64,000 nt of DNA from Tamarix chinensis (Eukaryota > Streptophyta > Magnoliopsida > Caryophyllales > Tamaricaceae): the NCBI GenBank assembly GCA_030549775.1, contig CM060173.1, positions 35,029,110 to 35,093,109 of the forward strand, in the 5' to 3' direction. The notes below the pieces were generated by a model, which was not told where the DNA came from, made no database searches, and saw only the letters and a program-made list of their open reading frames with translations. This document shows, piece after piece, positions 1-11,135 of the stretch. Made by a program: the position numbers and the translations under genes. Numbering within the stretch: the first letter of the stretch is position 1; the number at the start of each line of letters is the position of its first letter.

Positions 1-506
1 AGCTCCTCAAGGTATTTTAATTTCGCAACCCAGGAAAAATTAAGGGGCCGAGAGACAGAAATATTGAGCGACTTGAGGTGGGATGACGAAGGGAGACAAA
101 ACAGAGTAGCGGGAGAAATAGGAGTCGGTAAGAAACGGAGGCGTTTGAGGTTTGGACAAGTAGATACGGCTGAAATGAGGAGGTGGCCGTTGATATCAAA
201 CGCCGCCACTGTAGCAGTGGTGTTGTTAATATCAGCGTATGCGATATTGGGGCCGGCGGAGACAGAAAGCGAGGTGAGGAAAGGGTAGTGTGAGAGTAAG
301 GATGAGAGAGATGATGGTGAAGCGTGAGTTGGTACGAGAAGAGAGAGGGAAGTTTTTGATAAACGGTAAATTTGTAGCCATCTTTTCGAGACAAGAGGAA
401 GGGAAGGAGAGGATGATGAAGGCGTGGAAGATGATTGCAGCGATGATGATGAAAGAAGGCGTTGAAAGATTTCAATCAAAAGTTCATCACAGAGTAACGT
501 ATCCAT
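1..506 (-). CDS. F-box/LRR protein, 5' part (runs off left edge)
   Basis: Read on the minus strand from the ATG at 506-504, an uninterrupted frame of 168 codons runs to the window edge, so the C-terminal part is missing. The N-terminus (MDTLLCDELLIEIFQRL) is a typical F-box start, followed by a Ser/Pro-rich stretch and the F-box-like VSKRWLQIYRLSKTSLSL at about residues 39-56. Leucine-rich segments follow: CPNLKRLRFL near residue 117 and HLKSLNISVSRPL near 143. Family knowledge: such proteins are substrate receptors of SCF (Skp1-Cullin-F-box) ubiquitin ligases; the LRR part binds the target. The overall pattern resembles the small plant F-box family that includes Arabidopsis At4g02760; that match is from memory and unchecked. 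There is no frameshift or stop, and base composition is richer in G+C than the surrounding transposon DNA, which fits a functional host gene. The plus-strand frames here look like shadows. Confidence 0.85.
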   Translation of the reverse strand, partial: MDTLLCDELLIEIFQRLLSSSSLQSSSTPSSSSPSLPLVSKRWLQIYRLSKTSLSLLVPTHASPSSLSSLLSHYPFLTSLSVSAGPNIAYADINNTTATVAAFDINGHLLISAVSTCPNLKRLRFLPTPISPATLFCLPSSSHLKSLNISVSRPLNFSWVAKLKYLEE

Positions 507-915
507 CCTTATACTAGATGGACGAAGGTTAAAGGATGAGGCAGCTGTTGTAATCCAGCCTATATCGGATTAAGCAACCAGACTTCCTTCTCTCGTGTTT
601 GTAGAAGCGTCTTCTGTCTTTCGTTTTACCTTTCTCTGTCTCCACCTAACCCACTAAAGTTGTAAAATATGTTTCGGAAGTATCTTTTCCATCTATCTCA
701 GCAAGCTTTTTAAGTTGTGGTTTGATTTGATTCATAAATTACATCAAGTGCGTGTCTTCAACGCTTTACTGGTTTTGTTCCAAAGAAAAATGCATCACAT
801 GTACGAAGCAAGCAACTATATGAAATTAGACTCCATTATTATTTAAATCTTTTTCTTAATCAAGTTACTAAAATAATTATTCTATTATTTCCCCTATATC
901 ATTTCCTAACACTTC
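507..915. other. Upstream region of the F-box gene
   Basis: No coding frame is recognised here. By position it must hold the 5' UTR and promoter of the minus-strand F-box gene. I see no convincing TATA box on the minus strand; the AT-rich stretch near 820-900 is the only candidate area. If the small plus-strand transcript proposed at 916-1586 is real, this would be a shared divergent promoter. Confidence 0.4.
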
Positions 916-1586
916 TTGCTTCCACTCCCACGCCTTCATCTACTACCCCGACTAAACCCTATCCTTCTTCCCATCTACATCTGCTACATTCATCTGCTAC
1001 ATTCATACTTAGCAAAACTCGGGAATAGAGCAACAATCGGCAGCGACAAACAAAACGAAGAAGGTATGTTTATCGTGCCATATTATTTAATTATTTGCTT
1101 GACTTCACTCGCTGGCTACGCCACGCAACTTGAGATTCGTGCGCTGGCCAAACCACATAATGTGAGGTCCTCGCGTAAGTCATAAATCTATGTATGTGTA
1201 TAAATTTTGGAAATATCTATAAATATTAGATGTAATTAGTAAGGTAAAATTTAGAGATCGGATGTGTTAAACTTTATATATTTGGAATGTTTGCTGTATA
1301 AATAATTTAGATGGTAAAGCTTATAAATTGATAGATCTATAAATAAGTATATTTATATACATCTACAAATTAATATAATTCCAACTGTGATTGAAGTATT
1401 TTTATTATTGAAATTCAGATGAACCACAAGCAAAAAAAGTCATCTAATAGAAATGAGGGTTGTGGAGTTACCGCTTCAGCATATCATAGGAGTGAAGCTG
1501 AACAAGCACTACAACTCTCTTCGAAGATTCTAGCAAGTATTAAAAAATCTTTTATTAGTGGGATATGGCACAACAAAAAAATATAG
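916..1586 (+). other. Candidate spliced transcript with a 55-codon ORF (doubtful)
   Basis: A CT-rich stretch from about 916 ends at 1063 in AAG, followed by a consensus plant 5' splice site (GTATGT, 1064-1069). An AT-rich segment then leads to a TTCAG acceptor at 1414-1418, directly followed by ATG at 1419. The ORF 1419-1586 gives 55 residues (starting MNHKQKKSSNRNEG, containing SEAEQALQLSSKIL) and ends at TAG. I do not recognise the family. It could be a real small gene, the first exons of the broken PMD gene just downstream, or chance. Splice sites and an AT-rich intron are what is seen; transcription is inference. Confidence 0.3.
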
Positions 1587-1833
1587 TAGATTGTCACATG
1601 AATAAACACCAGACCAAGTATAACATAAAGCTCAGCAACAAGCTAATCATAATTATGAGATGCCTATAATTCCGACATCTGCAGACTATGTACGTCTTCC
1701 ATCATTTACTGTCAATGTAATTAATCCATCCTTAGGGACTGATGGGGGGCATACATCTTCAATTGGTCGATCATCCTTTAGTGATGAACCATCCTCCTTA
1801 GTTTGAATTGCACAACCATCCTCCTAGACCTAT

Positions 1834-3044
1834 ATGGGTCAACCATCGTTCTCAACCTATGTACATTATCCACCACCTATTAGTGAAAATGAAGGTGATG
1901 GCAGTGGTAATGACAACGAGGATAATGATGTAATACTAGATGAACGAGGTATGCGCCCAAGGGATGGTTGGTACTTGGTTGGACCATGTCTTGGAGATCC
2001 AAGGTACCCTAGTTTGATTCGAATATGTGGGGGTCATATTGCTTTAGATGTATGGTTTGGAAATGTAAGTTTCAAAATACATCATTTTGTTGACACTTTT
2101 CCATTGTTAATTATTATGCTTACTTATATTTGTCTATTTTGTTGCTTATGATCATGAAGTTTTAAGAATTCACACTAGATCAGAGTGGTTTAGTAATTGG
2201 ATGAAAACTATTGATGATGATTGTTTCACCTAATTTTGTGGTACTGGATTAGATCATCTGACTACCTGTATTTTTCCATACATGGACTAGCCTCTTATAT
2301 CTTCGTTTGTACAGAGATAGTAGCTAGAAACTAATAGCTTTCATATATCATGGAGTGAGATGATCATTAACCTTTTAGATGTGCAGCATATATTGGACTA
2401 AATGTTGACGGTCATGTATTATATGCAAGTGATACAGATGAAACTTATTTGTAAGTGATATATATTAGGTGGCCTATTTGGAATGGAGGAGGAGTACATA
2501 AAGGGGTAATTAAAGGGGGTGGAATAGAATTCTTGATGCTTCATTTCTTATGCACATTAGACTGGTTACCAATGGATAGTAAATTTATTGCATACCTATT
2601 ATGGTTGCTCAATGTGTCATTATTTGTGAATAATTCTTCCAATCGAGTCAGGTTGTATTGGCTACTATTTCTCTAGGATCTCATAGTTGTGAAAGACTAT
2701 GCATGGGGAGCTGGTGTACTCGCTCTCTTATATTGACAACTGGGTATAACATCTAGATCGAATGGTGCTCAAATATCCAGATGTGCAACTCTCTTATAGG
2801 TAATTTTGTGACTATCATCTATATAATACATTTGTTGATCATTTGCTTATATTTCCAACACGTGTCATAAAAAACTTGGATAAACAAAAAAGTTTCTAGA
2901 TTTTGGTTGTGTTAGGTGTGATTAGGACTCTTGCACGCCCCATTATCAAAGATGGTGGTGTGATCAATCCTTTGACAAGGCCCCTTCTATGATTGGATAC
3001 CATAGAAAGTTGATTGATTCTATTTACATGAATAAGGTATACTC
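1834..3044 (+). pseudogene. Plant mobile domain (PMD, MAIN-like) pseudogene
   Basis: Pieces of a PMD protein (aminotransferase-like plant mobile domain family) can be read in order in several frames. After an acidic linker at 1834-1950 comes PSLIRICGGHIALDVWFG (about 2011-2064), then a GTAAGT donor at 2065 and a likely 85 bp intron. At 2150 the reading continues with HTRSEWFSNWMKTIDDD, then PLISSF near 2290 and HILDLNVDGHV near 2385-2420. AYLLWLLNVSLFVNNSSNRV lies near 2590-2650, followed by DYAWGAGVLALLY and QLGITSRSNGAQISRCATLL to about 2800. In-frame stops occur after DDDCFT, before PLISSF, before DLIVVKDYAWG, after VLALLY and after CATLL, so it is dead. PMD proteins occur as host MAIN/MAIL genes involved in silencing and as domains captured by transposons; which this came from cannot be told. 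An LTR begins at 3100, just past the last readable part. Confidence 0.83.
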
Positions 3045-3099
3045 ATTTAACTTAAAATATTCTTTAGTAGTTATTTGTAGGCCATTATAGTGCAGTTAG

Positions 3100-6000
3100 T
3101 GTAATACCCCCATTTATCACTATAAAAAAATTCATTAAAAACATGTTACATAAGCAGGAAACACATTAAAAAATAGGGTGTTACCATCATACCTTACACA
3201 GGTTAGACATCCACCGCCTACCCCATATTTGATACAAGGCTAAACCAACAAAAATATTAAAATAGTAGAGTGAGCAATAATAATTTAATTGAAATCAAGT
3301 TCCAAAATATTTTACAACAACAACCCTTATGAGTTATATTCAAATAGTTACGAGTATACATTAGTGTATGAAATTTCAAAATATGGATTGGGACACGAGG
3401 CCTCAAATAGATACCATGGTCCTCCATGGACCCCAACAAGAGCTTTCAAATGTCCTTGCTCACAACCTTGATCCAACAGAGATATTTCCTTTACTAGCCA
3501 TCCCTAGAAACCTATACAAGGTCCTCTATTCATGAGAATGAGCAGGTGATAGGGCAAACAGGTACATCAGTACACTATGTACTGAGTAGAACAAGTTGCT
3601 CCCTTCATGTACACATGTATAATAGTTTATCATACACACTATAGATTACAATAAGCATTATGAAGACCATATATATGCAGAAGGATAAAAGCACATGAAG
3701 GCATACTGTCATGCATAATTCCAACAAGTAGAATACTTCATGCATAGAATCACCACCTTTGCATAGAGGTATGTACGCAATTAATGGCAAGGAGAAACAA
3801 ATAACATCTATGGCCGTTCTTAATTAACCAAATCCTCACATTCTACCATTAGTTTGTTTATATACAAGATAAGTGAGTCAATCTGTCAATATTCCATTTC
3901 ATAATCAAGTGGTCAGGTCAACTACTAGTCAAGTGTAATAACTAGCTCTACTCATTTTCGACCAATCCTACCATTAGTTCCATTATTGCAAAAATATTTT
4001 CCATTCTCTTAACCATCATTTATATATGATCAATTATTTACTTAACAACCATATTTTATTATCATCAAGCAATTGCCTGTGCTCTCCCCATGGTCTCACA
4101 TACCATGTATGCCTATTTAAAAGGACATAAAGTCCAAGCTGAAGACAATCACCATAATAGGTGTAAGTCTAGGCTGAAGCTAAATAATATGGATATAATT
4201 CTAGGTTGAAGCCAACCGCCTAGGTAACCAAACCTTTTAGTATCGATAACCCCTAGTGCATTATCGGTGTCTAGAGTAGGTAATGCACAAGGACCTCTTA
4301 GGATCCCACCTATAGGCAAAGTCCTAAGGCACCAAAATGCTTGAAGGCAAAGTCTGAAGGTACTAAAATGCCCAAAAGAAGACTAACCCTTGATAGCTAA
4401 TCAAGGATCGGGTAACCTAGATCCATACTCAACTTAACTTTCTTTCACTTTAAGTGATTAGTTTTTTATTTATAAGGATGGGTGCTTATACAAGGCCCAT
4501 ACAAGCAGATAGGGTAAATGCCCATACCTAGCCATATTGATCCTTTTTATTTTCATTTTCCCTAACCATGCGGGTGTACCATTTATAATTGGTCCATGAT
4601 TTTCATATCCATCATAGAGCTTAATCCATGTCCATACAAATTTCTATTGCTCTTATTTCCATTTTATCACCAATTACAAGTGAGTTATACATTTAACCTT
4701 TAAATTGCTCATAGTGTATGCCATATGTTATGACCCATTTTAAATCCCTTAATTAGGCTATTAATCCATGTTAAAATCTATATTTTATTCCATTAATAAT
4801 CATAATATAGTCCTAAATATAAATCCCAAACATAACTAAATCATAAAGCAAAAAATCATGCAACCCAGCCGAACCAGTCTATTGGTTTAGCCCAACTAGT
4901 CAATCAATTGTACCAACCAGTTGATTAGTTCAACTGAACCAAACCATGGTTTCTTCAAACTAGTTAATCAATTTGGGTAAAACAATCAACTTTTCATAGA
5001 ATAGTCAATAAATTTTGCCAAACTAATCAATGGGTTTAAGTAGAGAGTAAGACCAAGGTCTATGCAGGTGCACCAATCTATAGGTTGTGTCAACTAATCG
5101 ACCATTTTAGGAACCATTCTATTGTTTTAACTTAACTAGTTGATCAATTTAACCTAACACAACACTAATTCACAAGTTCCATGCAAATTCTTGCATAAAA
5201 ATCATTTCTACTCACCATAGAGCATGTATCAACATCAACTAACATATTTCTAACTAGATTATCATGCATTTCTTACCATAACATTATCATAGGCCATTTC
5301 CTCCATTTTCATGCTCTTTTCTCAACTTATGTCATTTAAACATATAACTCATGCATACCACTACATTTCTTCATACCAACATGTATAATCTAATAAAAGC
5401 TTCACTTTTCATATAGTAACACATGCTAACATTTTAGGTACAATAATTACTTAGTGTAGCTAAATCCTTAAAAATTAGGAATTTTAAATATGTAAAACCT
5501 TAAACTCTCAAAAACTTAAAAACCAAAAATCTTAACTCAAGTTTCATACTAAAACCTCATAAAATTCAAACAACAAAATAGAGGGGAAAGAACATACCAC
5601 TGGGGTAAAATAAGGAAAACTTAATTAGACCACTCAATCATTTTCCAAAATCTAACTCTACATTACTTAACAATTAAAAAAAGATAGACCTAGATGTAGG
5701 ATTAGGTGAGTGTGAAAGAACAATTTGGCAAGTGCTCGAAGTGTGAAAGGAAAAAAAAAGAATGCAGAACTCAGAGAACTTTTTATGGTTGAAAGAAAGT
5801 GAATATATTGAGGATTGGGGCTATCTATAGCCAACCAATCAAAGGAAAAATTGAGGGGGTTTGGAATGTATCTAGAAAACCTTGCTTGTGATTGTTTGAT
5901 TTTGATTAGAACAATCAGATTTGCTTAGGATTTGCTGACCTAGTCTCCGGAGCTCAATTTGTGACTTTGGGGAACTTAGGTCAAATGGGCTAGAATTCTC

Positions 6001-6580
6001 ATACATAAATGAAGAAATAAGAGGTCAATATGGAAGGAATATTCTAGGTGCTCAGAAGCACGCCTGAGGTTGAAGAAATTGAACTTAGAACTGAGTAAAG
6101 GAGAGAGGAGGAAGTAGATAAGTTACTGAGGTCATCTTTCTCCTCCATGTATCTCAAACGACCTCTAGAACAAATCGAGGTATTATTTTAGTTTAAACAC
6201 ATCATGAAAATGGTTAGAAATCTCTTAGAAATAATTGGTATGAAATGGTAAGGTTCCATTTTAGTGTAAGTTTTTTTTTTTTTTAAATCAAACTTAAAAA
6301 ATATGACTAGCTTGATAAACTAGTTGATTGCTTTGGGTATACCATTTGACTATTTATCCACTAGTCATTTGATTTCCTGAAACTAGTCAATCGGTTTGGT
6401 CGAGGAACTCATTTTGGCTAATAAAATACCCTAAAATCCTAATTTGGAAAATTATGGCTAAATAAGGATTTATTAGGAAAACTAAGTAAATAAATCATTT
6501 TATTAATATAAAGGGGAATTAATTAAGGTAAATCAAGGAGAAAATAATAAATAAATTATTTAGGAAAAATTTGGGTATTT
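3100..6580 (-). mobile_element. LTR remnant of a Tekay-like chromovirus, antisense
   Basis: It opens with TGTAATACCCCC and GGGTGTTACCATCAT, the outer-end signature shared by the other LTRs in this window (seen again at 12901, 32100, 45881 and 50784). The signature TACACTATGTACTGAG lies at about 3571-3586, as in those LTRs. A hairpin unit (GGAC-ATAAA-GTCC) sits near 4122-4134. Degenerate copies of an ACTAGTCGATTGGTTT-like motif occur at 4870-5160 and 6300-6410; the same motif marks the LTRs of element A. The sense strand is minus, judged from the position of these marks. The right end (about 6570-6583, TTGGGTATTTTAC) is approximate and no target duplication was found. No coding sequence. Confidence 0.6.
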
Positions 6581-7850
6581 TACTAATTAATATGGAAGTT
6601 AAGGAAATTTGTCCAAAATAGCCAAATTAAGCTAGAAAGGAATTTAATTATTATTATTATTATTATTTTAAATATTATTAATTTTAAATATTCAAGGATA
6701 CCAAAATACCCTAAACACCCAATCAACCTATTTTCTCCTTTTCCTTTTTCCTCCTTTTCCCTTCTTTCCCCTTTTTCTTTCTTACTCCCCTTCCTCCTTT
6801 TTCTTTTTTCTTCTTCCTTCCCCAAAACGGGCCAGCCTGCCAGCCTAATTCCCTTCTCTTCCCTTCTCCTTTCGCACGGCCTAAAGCCTGCGCCGTTGCC
6901 CCCTGACAGTCTCCCTGTTGACTTTCTCTTTTTCCTTTCTTTTTCCTCCTAGATTGCTCAGTCTACCCCTTTCCCTTTCCTTCTTATTCCCTACGCAAAC
7001 TGCAGCCCGACCTTGCAGTCCTTCTTCCGCCGGTAGCCACCTACTCCATCCGGCCGTCACTTGTTCCGTCTGGCCGTCCTTCCCTACTCTCCCCCATCGT
7101 TTTCTTTCCAGTTTCGAACTAACTAAAGCATCCTCCCTCCTCCCACATGCTTTCCATTTCCTTTTTCCTCACCTTGACCAGACAGTCAGACACACCCTGT
7201 AATTCGCAGGCCTGTGCCTCTTACCACCACCGGCAGGCGACCTGCCTCACCTGCCCCGCTCATCCTTTTCCTCCTTCATCATTTTCCCCTCAATTTAGCC
7301 TATAAATACCCCCATAGGAAGCCATAATTGGGTCTTTGTTTTTGCAGCCCAAAAACACCGACTTTGCGCCACTACCCAAACAGACCCCCGTTCTCCTACT
7401 GTCGACCATCGCCACTACCCACACCGTCCACTAAAGCTTTCCATGAACCACCCTATGTATAACTGAGCCTCCCTCCTCCCTTTTATTCCCCTAAATGAGC
7501 CACCTGACCATGCAAAACCACCCTCTTGATTAGCCCTCATCAACTCCTCGCTGCCCTTCGTGCCACCATTTTCCACTAATTCCGTTGCCAACAACACCAC
7601 CTCTACCCTCCAAAACAACCAAGAGACCTCAATCTACCTCCCTATAGCTCCATCTCTCCCTGCCTCCCTCTCCTCCTCCCTTCTCCACCTTCCACCACCT
7701 CAAACACCCCCTCATTCCCTCTCCTCTAGCCTATACCCCCATCTCCCCACCTCTCTTCCTCCTCCACCATGGCCGCCACGCACCGTTGCCGGTTCCGCCA
7801 CTAATCCTAGGTGGTATTCTAATTTCCCCAACCCCTAAACTTTTTTTTAT
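6581..7850 (+). other. CT-rich, LTR-like promoter region without a gene
   Basis: A strongly pyrimidine-rich and locally GC-rich stretch. Open frames here are low-complexity Ser/Pro/Leu-rich peptides with no recognisable domain and are best ignored. A TATA box (TATAAATA) at 7301-7308 is followed by CT-rich sequence, the same arrangement seen on the sense strand of the LTRs at 57787-61574 and, antisense, at 50784-55838. I infer that this is the promoter part of a plus-oriented LTR whose ends are no longer recognisable. Confidence 0.4.
7301..7308 (+). promoter_or_regulatory. TATA box in LTR-like region
   Basis: TATAAATA within CCTATAAATACCCCC, upstream of a CT-rich stretch. Likely an old retrotransposon promoter. 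Confidence 0.4.
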
Positions 7851-7879
7851 ATAAGTGTTAGTAATTTTTAGTAGTATTA

Positions 7880-7891
7880 ATAGTATTACTC

Positions 7892-7931
<40 letters not shown>

Positions 7932-8027
7932 TGTTATTATTATTATTATGTTATCACTCTTATTATCTAACCTAACTTTAGAAATATTTCTAACTAATAG
8001 TATTATTATTTAAAAGGCTATAACTTT

Positions 8028-8075
<48 letters not shown>

Positions 8076-8209
8076 TTCTTACTAATACTAACTTTGGCCA
8101 TTATCACCTTTATTATTAGTGTAAATGTTAGGACCCTTATATTACTATTACCTTTTTGATTATTATCCTTATTATGCTTAACATTATTATTATTATTACT
8201 ATCATTACT

Positions 8210-8283
<74 letters not shown>

Positions 8284-8299
8284 CATCATCATCATTACT

Positions 8300-8395
<96 letters not shown>
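7880..8395. repeat. Compound trinucleotide microsatellite (ATT/ATC)n
   Basis: Runs of TTA/ATT at about 7892-7926 and 8030-8075, and alternating blocks of ATC/TCA and ATT from about 8180 to 8395. The blocks switch between ATT and ATC several times. They create long poly-Ile (plus) and poly-Met/Ile (minus) open frames that are not genes. Confidence 0.95.
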
Positions 8396-8396
<1 letters not shown>

Positions 8397-8439
8397 TATA
8401 CTTAACCATATTATCAGTAAGGCTACTACTATTATGATT

Positions 8440-9277
8440 TCTAGGACCTTCAACAGGTTTATGGACTTGGTCCAATTCGCCCTTGAGTGGAGGCCAAAGA
8501 AATGATGTAGGTCCACCATTTCATGATTTACTTGGGAATTAGGTACCATGAGTTGTTGGTTGGAGTTGCCCACTAGATATAGTTTACATATATGAGTAGG
8601 CCTTAGAGGTTTCTAGGGTGATTCAGGCAAGGAGTGTGTAGTAGGGGGGAGATGGAGTTTGAGATTCTTCAGCATCCCCACACTATAAAGAAGAAGCATT
8701 CTAGAGGCAGCATAATGCTTAGGTATGTTAGAAGTATAGGTGTAACACCTCAATCGGAAGGTCAGTGTGGTAGATGTTTTGAGGAGAAACATTACCATTG
8801 CAAGCGTTATAGAGAATATCACTAAGGGGGTTCGTTGTGAGGGTCACAAGGTAAATTTTCATGGTTATGGTATGACTTGACATAGGGTTTATGAGTGCCA
8901 TGTTAGAAGTGGTAGTGTTTATAAGTGCTAATCTCGAGCTCAAAGCACTAGATTGATTCAGTAGCAACCATAACCATAGAGAGTTACTCTATCTCCAGTT
9001 AGTTTCCCTATACATTATTGTTATCCTAGGGGTTAGAAACCCCTCACCTTTTAGCTTGATTAGTAGTAATCAAGTAGTGGTGCATAAGTTCCTTCAAATG
9101 GTTTCCTAAACATGATTAGCTAGTCTAAGGCTGAGCATGAGGCCAATGTGGTGACTGGTATGGTTACTGTATCTACCTCTTCAGCATATGTGTTTTTTGA
9201 CTTTAGTTCATCCCATTACTTTTTTTCATCCACATTTGTAGTTAGAGCTACTTTATCTACTTGTAATAGTGATGCAC
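8440..9277 (+). pseudogene. Ty3/gypsy gag C-terminus and protease fragment (element E)
   Basis: A frame around 8720-8820 reads PQSEGQCGRCFEEKHYHCKRYRE, resembling the Cys/His-rich end of a chromovirus gag. Further on, about 9185-9265, YVFFDFSSSHYFFSSTFV matches the start of the retroviral-type aspartic protease (usual pattern LFDSGATHSFIS); the catalytic Asp-Ser/Thr-Gly reads DFS, so it is inactive. Stops and frameshifts separate the parts. It is cut off at about 9278 by an unrelated repeat, and no reverse transcriptase follows. Tekay-like by similarity to element A. Confidence 0.6.
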
Positions 9278-10854
9278 TGTCGTATGTACAACAAATTTAA
9301 TAAATAAATCCTAAATCCCAAATACGTAGTATATGTCAAGAAGGAGTCGAACCCACAAGGAATGAAATTTTAATCACTAATTTTGCTATTGATGTTATAA
9401 CCCCGTTTATACAATTTCATTGATTCTTATACTAAATTCGATTATACTAAATCTTGATCACTAATTGACAATTAGGGGAGGAATGAATTGTTGATGGAAT
9501 TAAAATGCCATACATTCAAATAAGAAGAATGATTCTAAACAATTTAATGTTGACTTAGGAAACTCAAGATAACAAATTCCCATACTTCCTCTTAACCTTA
9601 ATAAACTGAATATGCTCTCAATTTATTTTTGTACCCATTTAATAATCTAGGTCAAGAACACTAGATTCAATTAATGGTAACATTATGAACGGGAAGCAGC
9701 CAACTACAATCATAATCATAAAAGCTCGGATCATGCAATTGCACGAATTAATGGATAAGATTAATAATTAATCTTTTTGCTACTATAGACAAGTTTAATT
9801 AACAAATACGGGTTAATTTCATTGTCTTAGCAAAGATCAAGTTCTAAACCAAATAGGTGATCAATCTAATTAGTTCAAGAATCTTAATCTATGATATGGA
9901 ATCATTCAATTCGATCCATTAATTCAATTAAACCTCATCTAGAATCAAACATTTAAAGTATAAAATGGTAATTAGGTTATAATTCCATCCTCAATTCATC
10001 CTACCCTGTTCTAATTACTCAAATTTCTGCATATTCACAATTCATTCAATTACACAAAAGTCTTGGAAATTGATAACAATAATGCATTCACAAATTCTAT
10101 TCTTGCAACAATTAGATAATACTGTAGTGAATACAAATAAAATTACAGAAAAACAACTTAGATTCAGCAAAAATGAAGATACTGAAATTTACAAAGGAAT
10201 AGAGGAAACTTATCAATTGAAGTGCAGAATGTCAAATCATCAATAGAATTCAAGAAGATCAAAGGTTGGAATTGTGCATTACATGTATGTTCTAAAGGAA
10301 TAAGGGAAGAACAATACATTCCAAATGTTTTTCGATCCTTTCCCTTCTGTCCCGAACTCTCTTTTCAGATAAAATTTATCAGAAACAAGTCACGCGGACA
10401 GTTACACGTTTTTAAATGAAAATACGGTCCGTGTTTTAGAAACACGGGACCCCCGTGTTTTCCTCCAACTGCTCTGCTGACAAGGATTTAAAGATCGATA
10501 CCCGGGATAAATAACACGGTTCGTGTTTATGAAACACGGGACCCCCGTGTTCTTGATCTTTCCACTCAATTCCTTTGAAAGTTTCAGCTTAGCTCATCTT
10601 GATGTATTTGTTCCCTTTCCAACTTTGCTCTCCTTGATTCAACATTTCTTGATGTGTTCTCTACTTTATTTCTTCTTTTCATTGATTTCTCCTTGAATTT
10701 CTTCCATTCTTTTCTTTCATGTAAAATTTATTCAAAGAAAGAAAACTCGACGAAAAGATTAAATCTAATAGAATTAATGAGGGATAAATGATATTTTTAG
10801 ACATGAAAATAATCAATAAATCTCATCTATCATCGGGCTTAATTATACCTATCA
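9278..10854. repeat. Unclassified interspersed repeat, possibly a solo LTR
   Basis: The sequence changes character abruptly at about 9278 (TGTCGTATGTACAAC) and again at about 10854 (ATACCTATCA), giving possible TG...CA ends about 1.58 kb apart. It contains GTCGAACCCACAAGG near 9346, a motif I associate with LTRs of some plant gypsy elements, and a CT-rich stretch near 10600-10730. It interrupts the protease fragment on its left. No matching target duplication was found, so the ends and the class are inference. The open frame at 10222-10419 shows no known domain. Confidence 0.45.
10424..10551. repeat. Two copies of a CACGG-core hairpin module
   Basis: At 10424-10461 and 10516-10551 the same module appears: ACGGTCCGTG (or ACGGTTCGTG), a short A/T spacer, then AACACGGG-ACC-CCCGTGTT, a perfect 8 bp stem. 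The copies are about 92 bp apart. Confidence 0.8.
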
Positions 10855-11135
10855 ATCCACTAGCAAGAATAGTTGCTAGGAGCATCTTGCCCTAGAAATT
10901 GTATCCTGGACCATTCCACCGGTGAGAATAATAGGGTCCAAAAATCAAGTAAATTAAATCATTAGATGATAATAACTTTTTATTAAGACACTAATTACTT
11001 AGAGTGAAACACCCCATAGGTCAGGGTTGGTTATGCTTTTATTACTGATCATCCAGTGAGAATAGTGGCTAGGAGCATTCTATCACAGGGTTGTAATCTA
11101 ATTACTGATCCATCGGTGAGGATAGTGACTAGGAG
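10855..11135 (+). mobile_element. LTR fragment with hairpin units
   Basis: It contains three units like GAGAATAGTGGCTAGGAGCAT and CCATTCCACCGGTGAGAATA, which are the reverse complement of the CCACTATT...GGTGGAATGG units seen in the LTRs at 24000, 32700 and 51650. AAGACACTAATTACTTAGAG at 10985-11004 also matches those LTRs in reverse complement. The piece is therefore plus-sense. It stops abruptly at about 11135, where the promoter part of the element A LTR begins. Confidence 0.6.

Noticed and set aside
17..475. 152-codon frame on the minus strand and plus-strand frames 64-288 and 290-517
   Set aside because: They are shadows of the F-box frame, which has a clear N-terminal F-box and LRR-like segments.
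6918..7838. Ser/Pro-rich frames next to a TATA box, resembling a gene
   Set aside because: Same composition and layout as the CT-rich part of the LTRs; no recognisable protein family.
8137..8475. Long open frames on both strands (poly-Met/Ile and poly-Ile)
   Set aside because: They are translations of the ATT/ATC microsatellite, with no start context or domain.
9340..9362. tRNA-like GTCGAACCC (T-loop-like)
   Set aside because: No acceptor stem, D arm or anticodon arm can be paired around it; the motif recurs in plant repeat DNA.
10222..10419. 65-codon frame on the plus strand
   Set aside because: No recognisable domain, and it lies in an interspersed repeat; no support as a gene.
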